Below, one piece after another: positions 6,609 to 8,003 of a stretch of DNA of 8,003 nucleotides (position 1 is the first letter of the stretch; every line of letters begins with the position of its first letter). The position numbers and the translations under genes were made by a program. This DNA is from Alphaproteobacteria bacterium. GTDB lineage: Bacteria > Pseudomonadota > Alphaproteobacteria > UBA8366 > JADFVY01. The stretch is taken from the NCBI GenBank assembly GCA_029881615.1, contig JAOUMF010000070.1, positions 1 to 8,003 of the forward strand, in the 5' to 3' direction. The notes beneath the pieces were generated by a model. It searched no databases. It was not told where the DNA came from and saw nothing but the letters and a program-made list of their open reading frames with translations.

Positions 6609-6625
6609 AATATCGTTGCGATATT
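6609..6625. promoter_or_regulatory. Palindrome between divergent LOG and cytochrome genes, possible operator
   Basis: AATATCG and CGATATT form a perfect 7-bp inverted repeat around a 3-base centre TTG. The site is 101 bp from the LOG start and 51 bp from the cytochrome c556 start, next to the AT-rich promoter-like core. Its size and symmetry suit a dimeric regulator. A short mRNA hairpin is the other reading. The rest of 6509-6675 shows an 8-bp direct repeat GCTTGCCG (6562-6569 and 6575-6582) and nothing else clear. Confidence 0.4.
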
Positions 6626-6675
6626 GTTGTATTCCTGCAGTCACGTCTTAACAGCGGCATTATCAGGGAGCGATC

Positions 6676-7170
6676 ATGAATATAAGGTATCCGGTTTCAC
6701 GAAATTTTCTCGCGCTCACCATCATTGCGATGGCGGCTGGCCTGATGGCTTTGCCGGTTTTGGCCGCGACCCCGTCGGAAACGGTTCAGTTGCGCCAGGA
6801 GACCATGAAGAAACTTGGCAAGCATATGAACGCGATCAAGGACTTCGCCATGAATGGTCAGGGTTCGGCGGCCGACGTGGCGAATCGCGCGGGCGAGATT
6901 GGAAAAATCGCCGCCGGTATTCCCGCGATGTTCCCCGAGGGTACCGGCATGGACGAGGTCAAGGATCCGAAGAACGGCGCCAAACCCGAAATCTGGCTGG
7001 ACTGGGATAATTTCCTGAAGGCGGCCGCCAAACTTGAAGTCGAGAGCAAGGCCCTCGAGGCGGCAGGCAATGGTGGCGATCAGGAAGTCATCAAGGCGGC
7101 TTTTCAGAATCTCGGCAAGAATGGCTGCGGCAATTGTCACAAGCCTTACCGGATCAAGCTTGAAAAATAG
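6676..7170 (+). CDS. Class II cytochrome c (cytochrome c556/c'-like)
   Basis: A 164-residue periplasmic heme protein. Residues 1-31 are a signal peptide (basic start, hydrophobic core, ALPVLAA end). The mature part is a predicted four-helix bundle with a single heme site, CGNCH at 151-155, close to the C-terminus, which is the hallmark of class II cytochromes c (cytochrome c' and c556). M44, about 13 residues into the mature protein in RQETMKKLGKHM, is at the position of the Met ligand of low-spin c556; high-spin c' proteins lack this ligand. I therefore favour c556, by inference. It would carry electrons, or less likely bind NO. The ATG has AGGGAG 5 bases upstream. The diheme cytochrome gene starts 3 bp after its stop, so the two are one transcription unit and may act as partners. 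Confidence 0.93.
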   Translation: MNIRYPVSRNFLALTIIAMAAGLMALPVLAATPSETVQLRQETMKKLGKHMNAIKDFAMNGQGSAADVANRAGEIGKIAAGIPAMFPEGTGMDEVKDPKNGAKPEIWLDWDNFLKAAAKLEVESKALEAAGNGGDQEVIKAAFQNLGKNGCGNCHKPYRIKLEK

Positions 7171-7173
7171 CCC

Positions 7174-8003
7174 ATGTTGCGCCGGGGGCTGATGCTGGCG
7201 GCATTGTTGCTTCCCCTTTCCGGCGCCGCCGCCGCCGGGGAGGCGGATGAGGCTGCTATTCGCCGGGGTGAGTATGTTTTCAATGCGGCCGGCTGTTATG
7301 GCTGTCATACGGATGTAAAGGCAAAGGGGGCGCCGCTGGCCGGCGGGCGGCGCCTGAAGACTCCCTTTGGCGATTTTCTCGGTCCCAATATCACGCCAGA
7401 TCCCGAGCATGGCATCGGTGGCTGGTCCCTGGCCGACTTTACCCGCGCCCTGCGCGAGGGAATTTCGCCGGCGGGAGATCCCTATTACCCGGCATTCCCA
7501 TATACGTCCTTCTCGCGAATGAAAGAGGAAGACATCGCCGATTTATGGGCCTGGCTGCGGACGGTCGAGCCCGCCGACCGGGCGAATGATCCGCATGAAC
7601 TGGCCTTTCCCTATGGTTGGCGCTGGCTGACCGGCGTTTGGCGCGCGCTCTATTTTTCGCCGGGGGATTTCGTGGCGGGCGATCCGCCCGCAACCGTCGC
7701 CGAGGAAGACCGGGAAAAGTGGGAACGTGGCGCCTATCTTGTACGCGTGTCCGGGCATTGCGGTGAATGCCATACGCCGCGCGGCCTGCTGGGGGCGATG
7801 GATGAGAATCTCTTCCTGGCTGGCAATCCGGCTGGCCCAGAGGGTGGCCCCGTTCCCAATATTACGACCGATCGCGCGACTGGAATCGGTAGCTGGAGTC
7901 TGGCGGACATTGAAGGTTATCTGGAAATTGGCATGGACCCGGACGGTGATTTCGCCGGTGGTGCCATGGGCGAGGTAATCGATAATACGACTGGAAAGCT
8001 TAG
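7174..8003 (+). CDS. Diheme cytochrome c, exported (C-terminus beyond window)
   Basis: The frame is open from the ATG at 7174 to the window end (276 codons), so it is missing probably a few dozen residues. A signal peptide (MLRRGLMLAALLL...GAAAA, cleavage near residue 21) sends it to the periplasm. Two class I-type heme domains follow, with CYGCH at 41-45 and CGECH at 196-200. Each is followed by a similar stretch, NITPDPEHGIGGWSLADF (72-89) and NITTDRATGIGSWSLADI (219-236), showing internal duplication. Candidate distal Met ligands are M116 and M265. The pattern resembles cytochrome c subunits of membrane alcohol, aldehyde or gluconate dehydrogenases, but there are two hemes rather than three and no dehydrogenase in view, so the electron donor is unknown. 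No clear ribosome-binding site is seen; the 3-bp gap after the cytochrome c556 stop suggests translational coupling. An ATG at 7192 is a less likely start. Confidence 0.92.
   Translation, partial: MLRRGLMLAALLLPLSGAAAAGEADEAAIRRGEYVFNAAGCYGCHTDVKAKGAPLAGGRRLKTPFGDFLGPNITPDPEHGIGGWSLADFTRALREGISPAGDPYYPAFPYTSFSRMKEEDIADLWAWLRTVEPADRANDPHELAFPYGWRWLTGVWRALYFSPGDFVAGDPPATVAEEDREKWERGAYLVRVSGHCGECHTPRGLLGAMDENLFLAGNPAGPEGGPVPNITTDRATGIGSWSLADIEGYLEIGMDPDGDFAGGAMGEVIDNTTGKL

Noticed and set aside
6697..7410. Minus-strand frame of 237 codons opposite the cytochromes
   Set aside because: The plus strand encodes two heme motifs and signal peptides with good spacing; the antisense frame has no recognisable content.

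Overview
The window looks like a piece of a chromosome from a GC-rich alphaproteobacterium. The aroK-aroB-CNNM/CorC order, the DUF2889 protein, the class II cytochrome c and the 46-aa membrane-protein gene all suggest a Rhodospirillales-like lineage. That placement is inference from gene content, not a database match. Almost the whole window is coding. I see no rRNA, tRNA, CRISPR array, insertion sequence or prophage.

Layout. On the minus strand at the left edge, a 46-aa single-pass membrane protein gene (1112-1252) overlaps the start of a secreted protein of unknown function that runs off the window (1-1134). Diverging from it is a plus-strand operon, aroK (1429-1986), aroB (1983-3098) and a CNNM/CorC-type membrane protein (3095-4387). 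Its genes are joined by 4-bp overlaps and it is driven by a good sigma70-type promoter at 1342-1371. After a short gap with a GC-rich hairpin comes a DUF2889 protein (4499-5035). It converges on two minus-strand genes: a LOG/TIGR00730-type nucleotide hydrolase (5915-6508) followed by a SAM-dependent methyltransferase resembling phosphoethanolamine methyltransferases (5061-5840). A divergent intergenic region with a 7+7 bp palindrome separates these from a plus-strand cytochrome pair: a class II cytochrome c556-like protein (6676-7170), then, 3 bp later, a diheme cytochrome c cut off by the window end (7174-8003).

How the genes work together. AroB makes 3-dehydroquinate and AroK phosphorylates shikimate, both in the aromatic amino acid (chorismate) pathway. 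The CNNM/CorC protein probably moves or senses Mg2+ (or Co2+) and seems to share only the operon. The two cytochromes carry signal peptides and should act in periplasmic electron transfer, perhaps with a dehydrogenase encoded outside the window. The methyltransferase and LOG-type protein may be co-transcribed, but I see no pathway linking them.

I found no clear undescribed multi-gene system. The observations most worth a second look are the short overlapping membrane-protein gene, the PMT-like methyltransferase with a conserved putative catalytic dyad, and the palindrome between the divergent LOG and cytochrome genes.
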